This document shows positions 53,699-64,000 of a stretch of DNA of 64,000 bases, one piece after another (position 1 is the stretch's first letter; each line of letters begins with the position of its first letter). This DNA is from Guyanagaster necrorhizus (lineage: Eukaryota > Basidiomycota > Agaricomycetes > Agaricales > Physalacriaceae). Under the pieces are notes generated by a model. That model was not told the origin of the DNA and searched no databases. It saw nothing but the letters and a program-made list of their open reading frames with translations. A program made the position numbers and the translations under genes. The stretch is from NCBI RefSeq assembly GCF_019112545.1, contig NW_025064885.1:830073-894072 (forward strand). Direction: 5' to 3'.

Positions 53699-56600
53699 TT
53701 AATTAAGGGATAGCTCATAATCATGTATGGCTTTGTTGGTGTTCATGTATTTTTTATTCACCCACTGGTTAGATTCAGGGCTGTAGCCCTTTCAGCTGAC
53801 CAAATAGTTGACTATTGTTGTTGTACTGCTCTCTTTAGCTTTTACTTTTCATAATTTGTGATGTAAGACTCGGTCAACCTCATAGTGTTCTTTATCATCA
53901 ATGATGTCTGGGGGCAGAGCTGGCAGTCATTTTTGTTTGGGGAAGGCAGGCTCGATGTATGGTGTCAGCAGTTTTTCATTGAAAACATTGTGGATCTGCT
54001 ATATTATAGGAAGTTGGAGTCTGTAGGTGCTTTGGCCTACTTTTGCAAGGATTTGAAAGGGTTCTGTGCACTTGTCAGACAGTTTGCGCTTGGGTCGGGG
54101 GAGGTGGAGGTTTGTCATATCCAGCCAGACTTTGTCATGAATGTGATATTCATGTGCTGGTCGGTGATGTCGGTCGTATTGGGCTTTTATGATGTTGGTG
54201 GCTTTTTCCAACATCTGTTTTGTTTCTTCATGGATCTTCATCATTGTCAAGGCAAAGTCCAATGATGCTGGAGTTTTGGTGTGGTGTCGCTGAGTTTGGG
54301 AAACATGTGGGTGTCTCCCATAGTTTATGAAGAATGGGGTTTTCCCAGTTGCAGAATAAATGCGATTGTTGTGCTGAAAGGCAGCTAGGGCCAGCCATTT
54401 TATCCAATCATCTTGTCAATAATTGATGAACATCCATAGATACTTTTCCACCTCCTGGTTTACATGTTCAGTTTGTCCATTGGTTTGCAGGTGATATGCT
54501 GTGGATGTGTTCCATTTGATTCTTAAGAGCTGATATAGGTCATCTAAAAATTTAGAGACGAATTGAGGCCCTCGGTCCAATATCACGGTCTGTGGCATTT
54601 CATATTTTGCATAGACTTCGTTGCATAGGATTTTTGCCCATCCTTCTGATGTTAGTTCTGTGGAACAGGCAATCGGAATGATTGCCTTCAAAAACCAGTC
54701 AATGATAATGAGTATCGCATTGTATCTGTTGCATTCCAGTAATCTGGTGATCATATCAACAGAGATGTGTGTCCATGAGGTGGAAGAAATCTTGTTTGGG
54801 TGTAGTGGGGCTGCCCAGGCCTGGGTCGATGACTTCCCATGCTGGCAGGCTTCATATGCCCAGACATAGTTGGTAATGTCAGTGGTCATTTTAGGCCACC
54901 AATATTCCTGAAGTATCAGTTTCTTGGTTTTGGTGGTACCAGGGTGTCCTGCTGTCTGATAATCATGATGAACGGCAATTATATCACCACATAGTCCTTG
55001 ATCTCAAGGAATGTAAATTCTCCCATCATAATGAATTAGTCCCCCTTCTTTTATCATTCCTCGTTCATGATTGAGAGATGGTGCAACTCTCTGGTCCCAG
55101 TTATGGCTATCTTGCATGGTGCTTTTGATCCATTCATGGATCTCTTCCTCCATTGACATGATCATAGTGTGAAAATATTCCAGTCGGAGCAGAATGACTC
55201 CTTCATTATCTGTCCCACCCTGGTCATGGTCAGCTTGTCGACTTAACAGGTCAGCCTTTTTATTAGCTGTTCCCATCTTGTGGTGGAGGGTATATTAGTA
55301 TTGACTGAGTTCTGTCACCTATCTGGCCTGTCTCTGATTGAGTTTCTGCAGCTGTCAAAAATATCGAAGATTTTGGTGATCTGTCCAGATCTCAAAAATC
55401 TCCATCGAACCAATCAGATAATATCGCCACTCTTCTAGAGCTAGCATTATCATGAGCAGTTCCTTGTCATAGATTTCATAATTTCATTCTGTAGTGGATA
55501 ATACCTTGGAGAGGAATGTGACTGGTCTCCATTTATCACCTTGTCACTGGGAGAGTATGGCCCTGATTGCTCCTTCACTGGAATCTGCTTCAACTCGAAA
55601 TTTGCCATCCTGAGTGGGAATTGCAAGTACCACATCCTCTGCCAATCACCTTTTTAGGTCATTAAAGGCTGCCTGCTGGGATTGCCCCCACTCCCATAGG
55701 GCATTACCCATCAGTTGAGTCATGAGACAGATGATTTTACTGTAATCTCAGATAAATCATTGATAAAAATTGGTGAACCTAAGGAAAGATTGGAGTTCCT
55801 TCTTCCTTGATGGCTCTGGCCATTCAGTGACTCCTGCTACCTTGATGGGGTCCATTCTGATGCTGCCCTCACTGATAATTACTCTGAGATACTCAGTTTT
55901 GAGTACCTTGAACTCACACTTCTCTGCTTTGAGAAATAATTTATGCTTTCTTATATGTTCTAGGACTTGTCACACAAGTCATCGGTGCTCCTCTGTAGTC
56001 TTTGATATGATTAAGATGTCATCGAGATAGATGGTGACCTTTTCCATGGTGATAAGGTCCTTAAAAATGTTGTTCATCATCCATTGAAAAGTAGCAGGCG
56101 AGTTGGTGAGTCCGAAGAACATGACCATGGGCTCAAAGAGTCTTTGGTTAGTTCGAAATGCCACCTTCCACTTGTCTCCTTCTTTAATCCTGATGTTATT
56201 GTATCCCCATTATACATCGAGTTTAGAGTAATATTTGGTGCTCTGGAGCTTGTCCATCAGTTCTGAGATCAGAGGAAGAGGATATTGGTTCTTAATGGTT
56301 ATTTCATTAAGCTTTCGGTAGTCCTGGACTGGCCAGAGTTTACCATCCTTCTTTTTTATGAAGAAGAAGGGGGATGCCATAAGGGATTTTAATGGTCAAA
56401 TTTGACTGCTAGTTAGATTTTCATTAAGGAACTTGTCAAGCTCCTGTTGTTCGAGGTTACCGAGTGAGTAAGTCTTGCAGTCCAGATTAGCATTTGCATT
56501 GAGGACAAGCTCAATAGTGTGGTCCCATGGCTTCAGTTCTAGTAATTCATCAAAGCTCTCTTTTTTGAACAGATCCTTAAAGTCTCATGCCCAAGCAGGT

Positions 56601-57592
56601 ACCATCTCTTCGAACATCTTCTTCTTTCAATGTTCATTGGCCCTAGCAGCTAAGTTATTGGCATGGTGAATAGCTCAGATACAGATCTCCTGTTGGAGAT
56701 CAATGGTGAGGATGGTTTCTCCATCCTCCATTTCCTCATCCCATCGATCTTCTGGGTCTTCATCAGGCAGCTCAAAAGGAATTTTTCAGCATCAGCATCT
56801 GGCAAACGTGATCTGACTGGTCTTCCAATTGATCAAAGGGTTGTGGCAAATCAGCTAGTCATGTCCAAGGAAGACTTCCTTGGAACTGAGATCAGTGATG
56901 GCCAGGTCTATTCACTTAGAATGGTCACCAATTGTTAATCTGAGTTCGACAAACTCGGTGATCGAGCCGGCTTGATTCTTAGTTCTATCAGTATTGTACA
57001 CTGAGATGGGTGCAGCCATAGTGTGTGTGGGAAGGTTGTGTTCCTGGATGAAGGCTTGGTTTATTGAGCTTCCAGTATAACTGCTATTGATCAGGGCCAT
57101 GATAGAGTGAGCAGTCTGAAATGTAAGGGTTTCGATTCAGGCTTTAGTGAGTAGATCTCACTCAGGGGTTTTAGACTGTCGAATGAATTTTCGGGGCCCT
57201 CGTAGCTCATCGAGCCATTCCAGGGTACAGCATCACTCTGCCTTCTGCATCTCTTCGACTAATTCATCTACTACTTCCTCGACCTGGGTTTTGTGGATCC
57301 AATTTTGAAGTATGGCTTTTGCCAATGCTTCATCTTGGGCATCTATGACTGCCCACCATGTCCACTCAGTCTCAAATAGTTTGAGCCAGGTGGTGGGGCT
57401 CTCTGCCCTTGTTCAGCCTGGGGGCATTTGAGTTTTATTTTGCGATTCTTTATAGTGTAAGATAATGTTGGGTATATTTGAATGCATATTACAGATAGGT
57501 ATAAGAGTAACTACAGAAGTATTATCAGTCTGACCAGCAGTTGAGGGTCACACACCAAGAAGTCTATTGGCCAGCTCAGTAGAATCGCTCAC
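53699..57592 (-). pseudogene. pol: pol of element H
   Basis: Reading leftwards: protease ALINSSYTGSSINQAFIQEH (active site altered) near 57,100; RT with [17 protein letters not shown] and YLDDILII near 56,020; RNase H (KFRVEADSSEGAIR); an integrase zinc finger (YEACQHG, first Cys lost); DDE core (SVDMITRLLE, LDRGPQFVSKF, NQEVEKYL) in an open 157-codon stretch; the conserved linker WLDMTNLHLPRPKRKL; and a chromodomain ending SLN-TAA at 53699. Confidence 0.87.
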
Positions 57593-57601
57593 TGGCTGGC
57601 C
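57569..57601 (-). promoter_or_regulatory. Recoding hairpin of element H
   Basis: On the minus strand GGCCAGC-CAGT pairs with ACTG-a-GCTGGCC around the gag TGA, with TAAAAGA upstream. The bulged A is at the same place as in A and C. Confidence 0.6.
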
Positions 57602-59234
57602 CCATCTTTTACCTCCTCCACCTTTGTTTCTGGTGCGAGTTCTTCTTTCTCCTTTTGCAGCTCAACAATTTGTGCCCATATGTCTTTGCATGTTCTCTTC
57701 TTCTTCAGGCAATCCTTGGCCATATACCCCTTTTGCCTGCAGTTAAAACATTTGCCTTCCTTCTTCATGCAGTCTATGTCCATTAGTTTGCTGGTACCTG
57801 TATATGTTGTTCTGGTTCCAGTTCTCTGCATGCCACAGGAGATGGAAGCTGTCGAGGTTCCTGATGGTTTCCCAGCAGTTGTCCCTGAGTTTTTATTCAG
57901 AGTTGGCAGCATCGGCTTCTTGGTGTAGTCTTGAAGTGTCAATGATTCTGCTTTCTGCCTTTGCTGTTCTTTATATATCTCGACGATCCGCTCCTTCCAT
58001 GCATCATATCTGATAGGCATCAATTCTTTGATGCCCATCACAGAGATCATCATGAGGTATGAAGGGGGAACTCCTCTCTTGAGGGCTTTGACTATGTGGC
58101 CACTATTGTCTGTGTCTTTCTATATTCCTGCCAACTTGGTGAGCCTTTCCAACTCATCAAAGTAGTCCATTGCAGCCTTATCTCCCATCTTGTACTCCTT
58201 GATCTTCTGCTTGTGTACTTTCTGTACCGCAGGATCAACAAATTTGTCATTTAGTATTTGTTTAAATACTGGCCATGAGGGGTATCGGTAGTGATTCCAG
58301 GTGGAGGATCGGAAGTTTGGGGAAATTAAGATCCATCATGTTTTCATCTTTTCTTTGAGGTATGAGGCAGCGAACACTACTTTGTTCATGTCGGTTCCTA
58401 GGTATCTGATATACACCTCGAAGTATTGTTCGCAGTCGACAAGAAATCGATCTATGTCGTCTGATGCTCCTTTGAAGGGTCATGGTTTTCATAGGAGGTC
58501 AGGGTGACATTGAAGGACAGTGGCATCGTAAGGCAGCACCCCTATCGGATTGAGCCACTCTTTGAAGGGGGGTCGATGCCATTCTTGTAGGGCTGCAGGG
58601 AAGGAATATAGGGATTTATTATCAGCCATGAGGCTTTCCTGAAGAAGTGCATCTTTTCATACTATAACCCTATCCTGTATGGTGAACCCAAGTCGTACTG
58701 CTTTGAGATCATCTTGTATTAGCTCCTTGCCTGTACCGCTTCCTCCTATCTGATCTGGCAGCAGCTGTACCCCTAGGAGTCGGCTTCCTTTGCTGGTCCA
58801 GGGATTCCAGAATCTCTCTAGTTGTTGTACTGATGGGTTTGATTGGTTTCAGGTATGATTGAGCCAGAAAGCTGTGCTTCAAACTGAAGGATTGGTTTTA
58901 GCCCAGCTTTAGATTGATGGTGCCATGTATACTGCCTGTTTTGGCAGGACAGGTGGAGTTCATGGCATTGGTCCTGGCATTTTCAGCTTGTTGCTGGGTT
59001 GATATGAGAGTATCAGCATGAGTGGGTCTTCTGGATGCCGCTGGCCATATTCTTTCCATGCATATTCTATCATGGCATACTGTAAAATCTTTCTTTTTTC
59101 AGTATCTTCTGCATACCAATATTCAAGTCCTAAAGACATCACTTGCCAGTATATGTCTTGCCATAGAAAATTCCTTCTCTGCTCATACAATTCCTGGTAC
59201 TCCTTATTCCTTGCTTGTTCCATTTCTTCTCTCA
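57589..59234 (-). pseudogene. gag: gag of element H (N-terminus cut by I)
   Basis: Acidic-helical part REEMEQARNKEYQELYEQ (59,200), capsid about 58,520-58,060, knuckle CFNCRQKGYMAKDC near 57,730, end DGASQ-TGA at 57589. The part encoding ORF0 would lie on the far side of I, outside the window. Confidence 0.82.
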
Positions 59235-59742
59235 TGTTAAGCCCAAATTCCATGTGACTAGAAACACATGATAAACTGACAGAACCTTGCACTTCGGGTT
59301 ATACTGTCAGAGTCCACTCATGTGTGACTAGCATTGTGTAGTCAAGGCGTTTGCAGTTCGCTTGAGATAAGATGGTGAAGTAAAACTTTAGTTCAGAACT
59401 GGGGTGTTACAGCGAGAACTAAACTACTTAAATACTGTTCTGTTATCATGTTATAAATAACTGTTCACAAAAGATATTGTCTGCTGTAGAGCTGTTTCCC
59501 CTACCGTTGCCAGGCTCTCCACAAAAGCTGTTGTCTTACTGCGGAGCTGTGATCATATACTGCAATTTGGGGACAAAAGGAGCATTGTCTCTCCCTTCAC
59601 AGCACACAGCAGTGCAATAGGAGAATGACTGACTGGGCTGCTGAGCTAAGCACTGGCCTAAGTGCCCTGACTAAGCAAAGATAGAGGTCATTTCCAAAGG
59701 AAAAGAAAGAAAAATAGGAAGAAAATAGGAAAAATCGTAACA
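59235..59742 (-). repeat. 3' LTR of element I
   Basis: On the minus strand it runs from TGTTACGATTTTTCC to GGGCTTAACA. TATTTAAG lies 34 nt before AGTTCTGAACTAA (complement of 59388-59400). Confidence 0.87.
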
Positions 59743-60009
59743 TTACTCTCTCCTTAAGACCATCATCCCAATGGTTAAGTTAGGGCAGTTCCCCCCCCTT
59801 CAGCAGGAGGTGGCCGATCTGCTGGACCCATTCGTTGGGCTGCCATCTTCATCGTCCTGCAGTCTTTCATCCAGGATATCACGAGGTCAGCTGAAAGCTT
59901 GGACAGGGTCATCTTCATTATCCTCTCAGATATGTCCTCTGCTGTTGGCAGGTCAGTTGATGTATATCTGGTTAGATAACATCCCCCTTCCCATTGTCAC
60001 CATATGTTT

Positions 60010-62628
60010 TCAGACATAATGTTGAACATGACCACCATCGATGTCCATTTTGTTGATTCTGTGCTCATAATCCCGGATTGCATCTTCCGCATTCATATAT
60101 TTTTCGTTGACCCATTGATGTGACTCTGGACCATAACCCTTCCAGCTGACTAGATAGTCAATGGTTGTTTTCATGCCTCCACCACATGCTTTAACTTGGC
60201 GTGTTTTGTGATTTAGGACTTCATCGATTTCATAATGTTCTTCGTCATTGATGAGTTCTGCTGGTGGTGGGGGTGGACATTCCTGGTTTGGGAAGGCTGG
60301 TGCCACATATGGTGTCAATAATGTTTCGTTAAAAACATTATGGACTCTCCAAGTCGTTGGGAGTTGCAACTTGTATGTGGAGTTGCCGATCTTTTTGATT
60401 ACTTTGAAGGGTCCTGTCCACTTGTCAGCCAATTTTTGTTTTGGTCTTGGTAAGTGAAGGTTCGTTGTATCCAACCAAACTTTGTCATTGGTTGAATATT
60501 CATGTGCTATTCTTTTGTGTTTGTCATACTGCCTTTTCATTGTTAAAGCAGCTTTGTCCAGGGCAAGTTTCATCTCCTTGTGGATCTTTGCCATTGTTGT
60601 TGCAAAGTCCTTTGAGACTGGCATCATTGTATGAACTCATCCAGTTTGCGCCACTGGTGGGTTTCATCCATAGTTCACAAAGAACGGTGTTTTACCCATT
60701 GCAGAGTGAATTCTGTTGTTATGTTGGAATGCTGCTAGTGCTAGCCATTCCGTCCAGTCGTCTTGTCAATACATGATGAAAAGGCGCAAGTACTTTTCAA
60801 TTTCTTGGTTGGCCCGTTCTGTTTGGCCATCTGTCTGTGGATGGTATGCTGTTGAGGCATTTCGTTTGATGTTTAGGAGTCGATATAGGTTGTCCAAGAA
60901 CTTGGAAACGAATTGTGGTCCTCTGTCTGAGATTACTACTTGAGGCATGCCATACTTGGCATATACCTTGTCTTGTAGTATCTTTGCCCATCCCTCGGAT
61001 GTCAATTCTGTCGAACAGGCGATTGGAATGATCACTTTTGAGAAGCGATCAACTATGACAATGATTGCATCATAGCCATCACTTTCAGGAAGTTCCATTA
61101 TCATATCCACCAAGATATGTGTCCATGGTGATGAAGGAACCTCATTTGGGTGGAGCGGTGCTGCTCTGGGTTGTGTTGAAGTCTTGCCTCGCTGGCAAAC
61201 CTCACAAGCTTTGACATATCAGGTGATATTATAGTCCATTTTTGGCCACCAATATTCCCTCAAGACCAGTTCCTTGGTCTTAGCGATTTCAGGATGTCCG
61301 GCTATTGCGTGATCATGGTATGTAGCGATGACATCACCACGGAGTTTTTGATCTCTGGGAATGTAGATCTGTCCATCATATCAAATTAATTCCCCTTCTT
61401 TTTTCAAGCCTCGCTCATGATTGAGTGATGCTGTGATTTTTTGATCCCATTTATGTGGGTCCCTAGTGGCACTCTTGATGCGTTTGTGCATCTCTTCTTC
61501 TGTAGGCATTATCATTGCCCGGAAGTGTTCCAGTTGTAGTAACATGACCTCCTTGTTGTCATTTCCTCCTTGGTTATGATCTGCCCTTTGGCTGAGGAAA
61601 TCAGCCTTCTTGTTTGCTACACCAGCTTTGTGGTGCAGCATATATTCATACTCAGATAGTTCTGTGACCCATTGAGCTTGTCTACGGTTAAGCTTTTGTG
61701 GTTGTCAGAAATATTGGAGATTCTGGTGATCTGTCCAGATCTCGAATGTCTGGACTGCTCCAATGAGATAATGCTGCCATTCAGCAAGGGTGAGCATTAT
61801 GGCTAGGAGTTCTTTGTCATAGATTTCGTAGTTGCACTCAGTTACTGTGAGCGCCTTTGACATAAATGCCACTGGTCACCATTTATTGTCCTGCTCCTGT
61901 GAGAGCACGGCTCCAACTGCACCTTCACTGGAGTCGGCTTCCACTTGGAATTTCCCGTCCTGGCTTGGTATGGCCAAGATTACATCTTCTGCTAATCGGC
62001 GTTTAAGGTCATTGAATGCTTCCCATTGGGAAATTCCCCAACTCCGTGGGGAATTTCTGGTTAATTGTGTCATTGGTCAGACTATCTTACTGTAGTCATG
62101 AATGAATTGGTGATAGAAGTTTGTGAATCTGAGGAAGGATTGAAGCTCCTTTTTCTTTGTCAGTTCTGGCCATTCGGTTACTCCCGCTATTTTGATGGAG
62201 TCTATTCAAATACTTCCTTCGCTGATAATGATGCCAAGGTATTCAGTTTCTAATACCTCAAATTCACATTTCTCAGCCTTGAGGAAGAGTCGATGCTTCC
62301 TCATCAGGAATAGCATGTGATGTATGATCGTTCGGTGTTCTTCCTTGATCCTGGTCATAATGAGTATGTCGTCCAGGTAGATTGTGATCTTCCCTGTGGC
62401 AATGAGATCTTTGAAGATGTCATTCATCATCCACTGGAAGGTTGCCAGTGAATTGGTCAGGCTGAAGAACATAACCGTTGGTTCAAACAAACCACGGTTG
62501 GTTCGAAAAGCCATCTTCTATTCATCACCTTCTTTGATGTGCATGTTGTTGTATCCCCACCAAATGTCCAGTTTGGTGTAGTACTTTATGCCCTAAAGTT
62601 TATCCATTAACTCCGAGATTAGAGAAAG
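60010..62628 (-). pseudogene. pol: pol of element I (5' truncated)
   Basis: RT with MAFRTNRGLFEPTVMFFSL and YLDDILIM near 62,370; RNase H (KFQVEADSSEGAVGAVLSQE); integrase DDE in a 115-codon open stretch (ISDRGPQFVSKF; NQEIEKYLRLF); linker and chromodomain in a 205-codon open stretch, 60,627-60,010 (EHYEIDEVLNHKTRQVK, YLVSWKGYGPESHQWVN). The tail after the chromodomain (NKMDIDGGHVQHYV) is longer than in A-C. A few TGA stops remain. Confidence 0.87.
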
Positions 62629-63153
62629 TGTTAAGCCCAAATTTCACATGACTAGAAACACATGATAAACCAATAGAACCTCACACTTCAGGTTAGACTA
62701 TCAGAGTTCACTTGTGTGTGACTAGCATCGTGTTGTCAAGGCATGGTAGTTCACTTGAGATAAGATGGTGAAGTAAAACTTTAGTTCAAGACTGGGGTGT
62801 TACAGCGAGAACTAAGCTACTTAAATACTGTTTAGCTGTTGCATTATAAATAACTGTTCACAAAAGATATTGTCTGCTATAGAGCTGTTCCCCCCTACCA
62901 TTGCCAGGCTTTTCACAAAAGCTGTTGTCTTGCTGCAGAGCTGTAGTCATGCACTGCAATTTGAGGACAAAACGAGCATTGTCTCTCCCTTCACAGCATA
63001 CAGCAGTGTGACAGGAGAATGACTGACTTGGGCTGCTGAGCTAAGCGTTCCCACGGTCATAAGCACTGGCAAACACCCTGACTAAGCAAAGATAGGGGTC
63101 ATTTCCGAGGAAAAAGAGAAGAAAATAGAAGAAAAATAGGAAAAATCATAACA
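62629..63153 (-). repeat. 3' LTR of element J
   Basis: On the minus strand it runs from TGTTATGATTTTTCC to GGGCTTAACA, 525 bp. It has a TATTTAAG box and inferred start AGTCTTGAACTAA (complement of 62781-62793). Confidence 0.87.
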
Positions 63154-63322
63154 TTACCCCCTCCTTAAGACCATCGTCCCGATGGTTAAGTTAGGGAAGT
63201 CCTCCCCTCTTGGCAGAAGGTGGCTGATCTGCTGGACCCATTCATATAATGTCTGCAGGTTCATAAAGACTTTGACCGTTGATTGGTCCTTCATGTTCCT
63301 GCAGGATCTCGAACTGCGAGAG

Positions 63323-64000
63323 TCATGGATCGTTCTGCATTTGTTTGGTCATTATGTCATGGCTTTTGATTTGTCCCAGGCTGCCTGTGGATCCATCATG
63401 TACCTCTGTCACATTGCTTCTCATTGTATGTCCCATTGTGACCTTGTTGTTTTGCAGTTCATAATTATGAATCGCTTCTTCTGCATTCATATATTTTTCG
63501 TTGATCCACTGGTTTGATTCTGGCCTGTATCCTTTCCAACTGACCAAGTAGTCGACGGTTGTTTTCATCCCTCCACCACGTGCCTTAACCTTTCATGTTT
63601 TATGGTTTAGCACCTCATCGACTTTGTAGTGTTCTTCATCGTCGATGAGTTCTGGTGGTGGAGGAGGCAGTCATTTTTGGTTTGGGAATGCAGATGCCAC
63701 ATATGGTGTCAATAATGTTTCATTGAAAACATTATGGATTTTTCAAGTTGCTGGGAGCTGCAGCTTGTACATAGATTTGCCGATTTTAGATAGGACCTTG
63801 AATAGGCCTGTCCATTTGTCTGCCAGCTTTTGTTTTGGCCTCGGCAGGTGAAGATTTGTTGTATCCAGTCAAACTTTGTCATTGGTTGAATACTCATGTG
63901 CTGCCCGGTGATGCTTGTCATACTACTTTTTTATGGTTAAAGCAGCTTTTTCAAGCACCGTCTTTGTTTCTTCGTGGATCTTTGTCATTGTCGTGGCAAA
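63323..64000 (-). pseudogene. pol: pol C-terminus of element J (partial)
   Basis: Integrase C-terminal linker (NLHLPRPKQKLADKWTG-like at 63,800-63,860), FNETLLTPYVASAF-like stretch, then chromodomain YLVSWKGYRPESNQWI with a longer tail ending at 63323. A few stops and frame breaks are visible between 63,570 and 63,920. Confidence 0.8.

Larger units (their letters stand above)
53199..59234 (-). mobile_element. Element H: Ty3/Gypsy chromovirus on the minus strand, interrupted by I
   Basis: The 3' LTR (53199-53665) lies on the left. Pol and gag follow rightwards up to the LTR of I at 59235. The H 5' part must lie beyond the window, past I and J. The pentamer before the LTR is ATAAG; its partner is outside. 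Pol has long open segments but also stops, so this copy is inactive. Confidence 0.85.
59235..62628 (-). mobile_element. Element I: Ty3/Gypsy chromovirus on the minus strand, interrupted by J
   Basis: The 508-bp 3' LTR is at 59235-59742, inserted into the gag of H (pentamer before it TCTCA). Chromodomain, integrase, RNase H and part of RT follow; the RT is cut at 62628 by J after [12 protein letters not shown] content is near normal and open stretches are long, so it is among the younger insertions. Confidence 0.85.
62629..64000 (-). mobile_element. Element J: Ty3/Gypsy chromovirus on the minus strand, runs off the window
   Basis: It is inserted into RT of I; pentamer before it GAAAG, partner outside. 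Its LTR is close in sequence to that of I, so I and J belong to one family. Only the 3' LTR, polypurine tract (AAGGAGGGGGTAA on the minus strand) and the end of pol are in view. Confidence 0.85.

Noticed and set aside
1..64000. CRISPR array, bacterial operon, tRNA or rRNA genes
   Set aside because: Spliceosomal introns and fungal families show a eukaryotic chromosome. I saw no direct repeats with regular spacers and no tRNA or rRNA signatures.

Overview
The window looks like a basidiomycete (probably Agaricomycete) nuclear chromosome. The genes are dense and cut by many introns of about 48-60 bp, intergenic gaps are short, and the products are ordinary fungal housekeeping proteins. The functional names below come from protein motifs recognised by eye; no database search was possible.

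Positions 1-17,360 are a gene-rich euchromatic block. In order: the 3' end of a putative Zn2Cys6-type transcription factor (+), a RAD7-type nucleotide-excision-repair protein (-), a CTNNBL1-type spliceosomal armadillo protein (+), the U3 snoRNP protein UTP15 (-), translationally controlled tumour protein TCTP (+), gamma-tubulin complex component GCP3/Spc98 (+), protein disulfide isomerase with an HDEL end (-), a verprolin/WIP actin regulator (-), and an unrecognised multi-pass membrane protein (-). RAD7/CTNNBL1 and UTP15/TCTP are divergent pairs with only 154 and 169 bp between start codons. These genes form no single pathway. They serve DNA repair, splicing, ribosome assembly, translation and growth, microtubule nucleation, ER folding and actin assembly.

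From 18,541 to the right edge nearly everything is Ty3/Gypsy LTR retrotransposon, mostly chromoviruses of a Tf1/sushi-like design, nested in one another. Letters are mine. Element A (18,541-26,487) is complete with target-site duplication ACTAC. F (26,584-29,184) is a 5' LTR and gag cut off by E. E is an old, internally deleted element with LTRs at 29,185 and 50,381. Into E are inserted complete B (30,196-38,212, duplication AATGG), complete C (39,255-47,211, duplication CTCTG) and a solo LTR in reverse orientation (49,048-49,511, duplication CAAAG). A relic G (50,836-53,198) has a different Gypsy polymerase. On the minus strand J (62,629 to the edge) sits in I (59,235-62,628), which sits in H (53,199-59,234), which sits in G. 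All copies carry stops or frameshifts.

The most interesting signals are shared by these elements. (1) A small transmembrane ORF, here called ORF0, lies between the primer-binding site and gag and overlaps the gag start in A, B, C and E. (2) The primer-binding site is complementary not to a recognisable tRNA but to 12-13 nt at the inferred 5' end of the element's own transcript, always 33-34 nt after a TATA box, and the two sites co-vary between families: self-priming as in Tf1. (3) A covarying hairpin with an 8-nt loop spans the gag stop, just after a conserved TAAAAGA, with pol in the -1 frame. (4) Stops in pol are largely CGA-to-TGA changes and LTR differences are transitions, which suggests decay by cytosine methylation. 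In the genic part the main curiosities are a probable GC-AG intron and a 16-nt exon in TCTP, and introns splitting the same Trp codon before both CGHC active sites of the disulfide isomerase.
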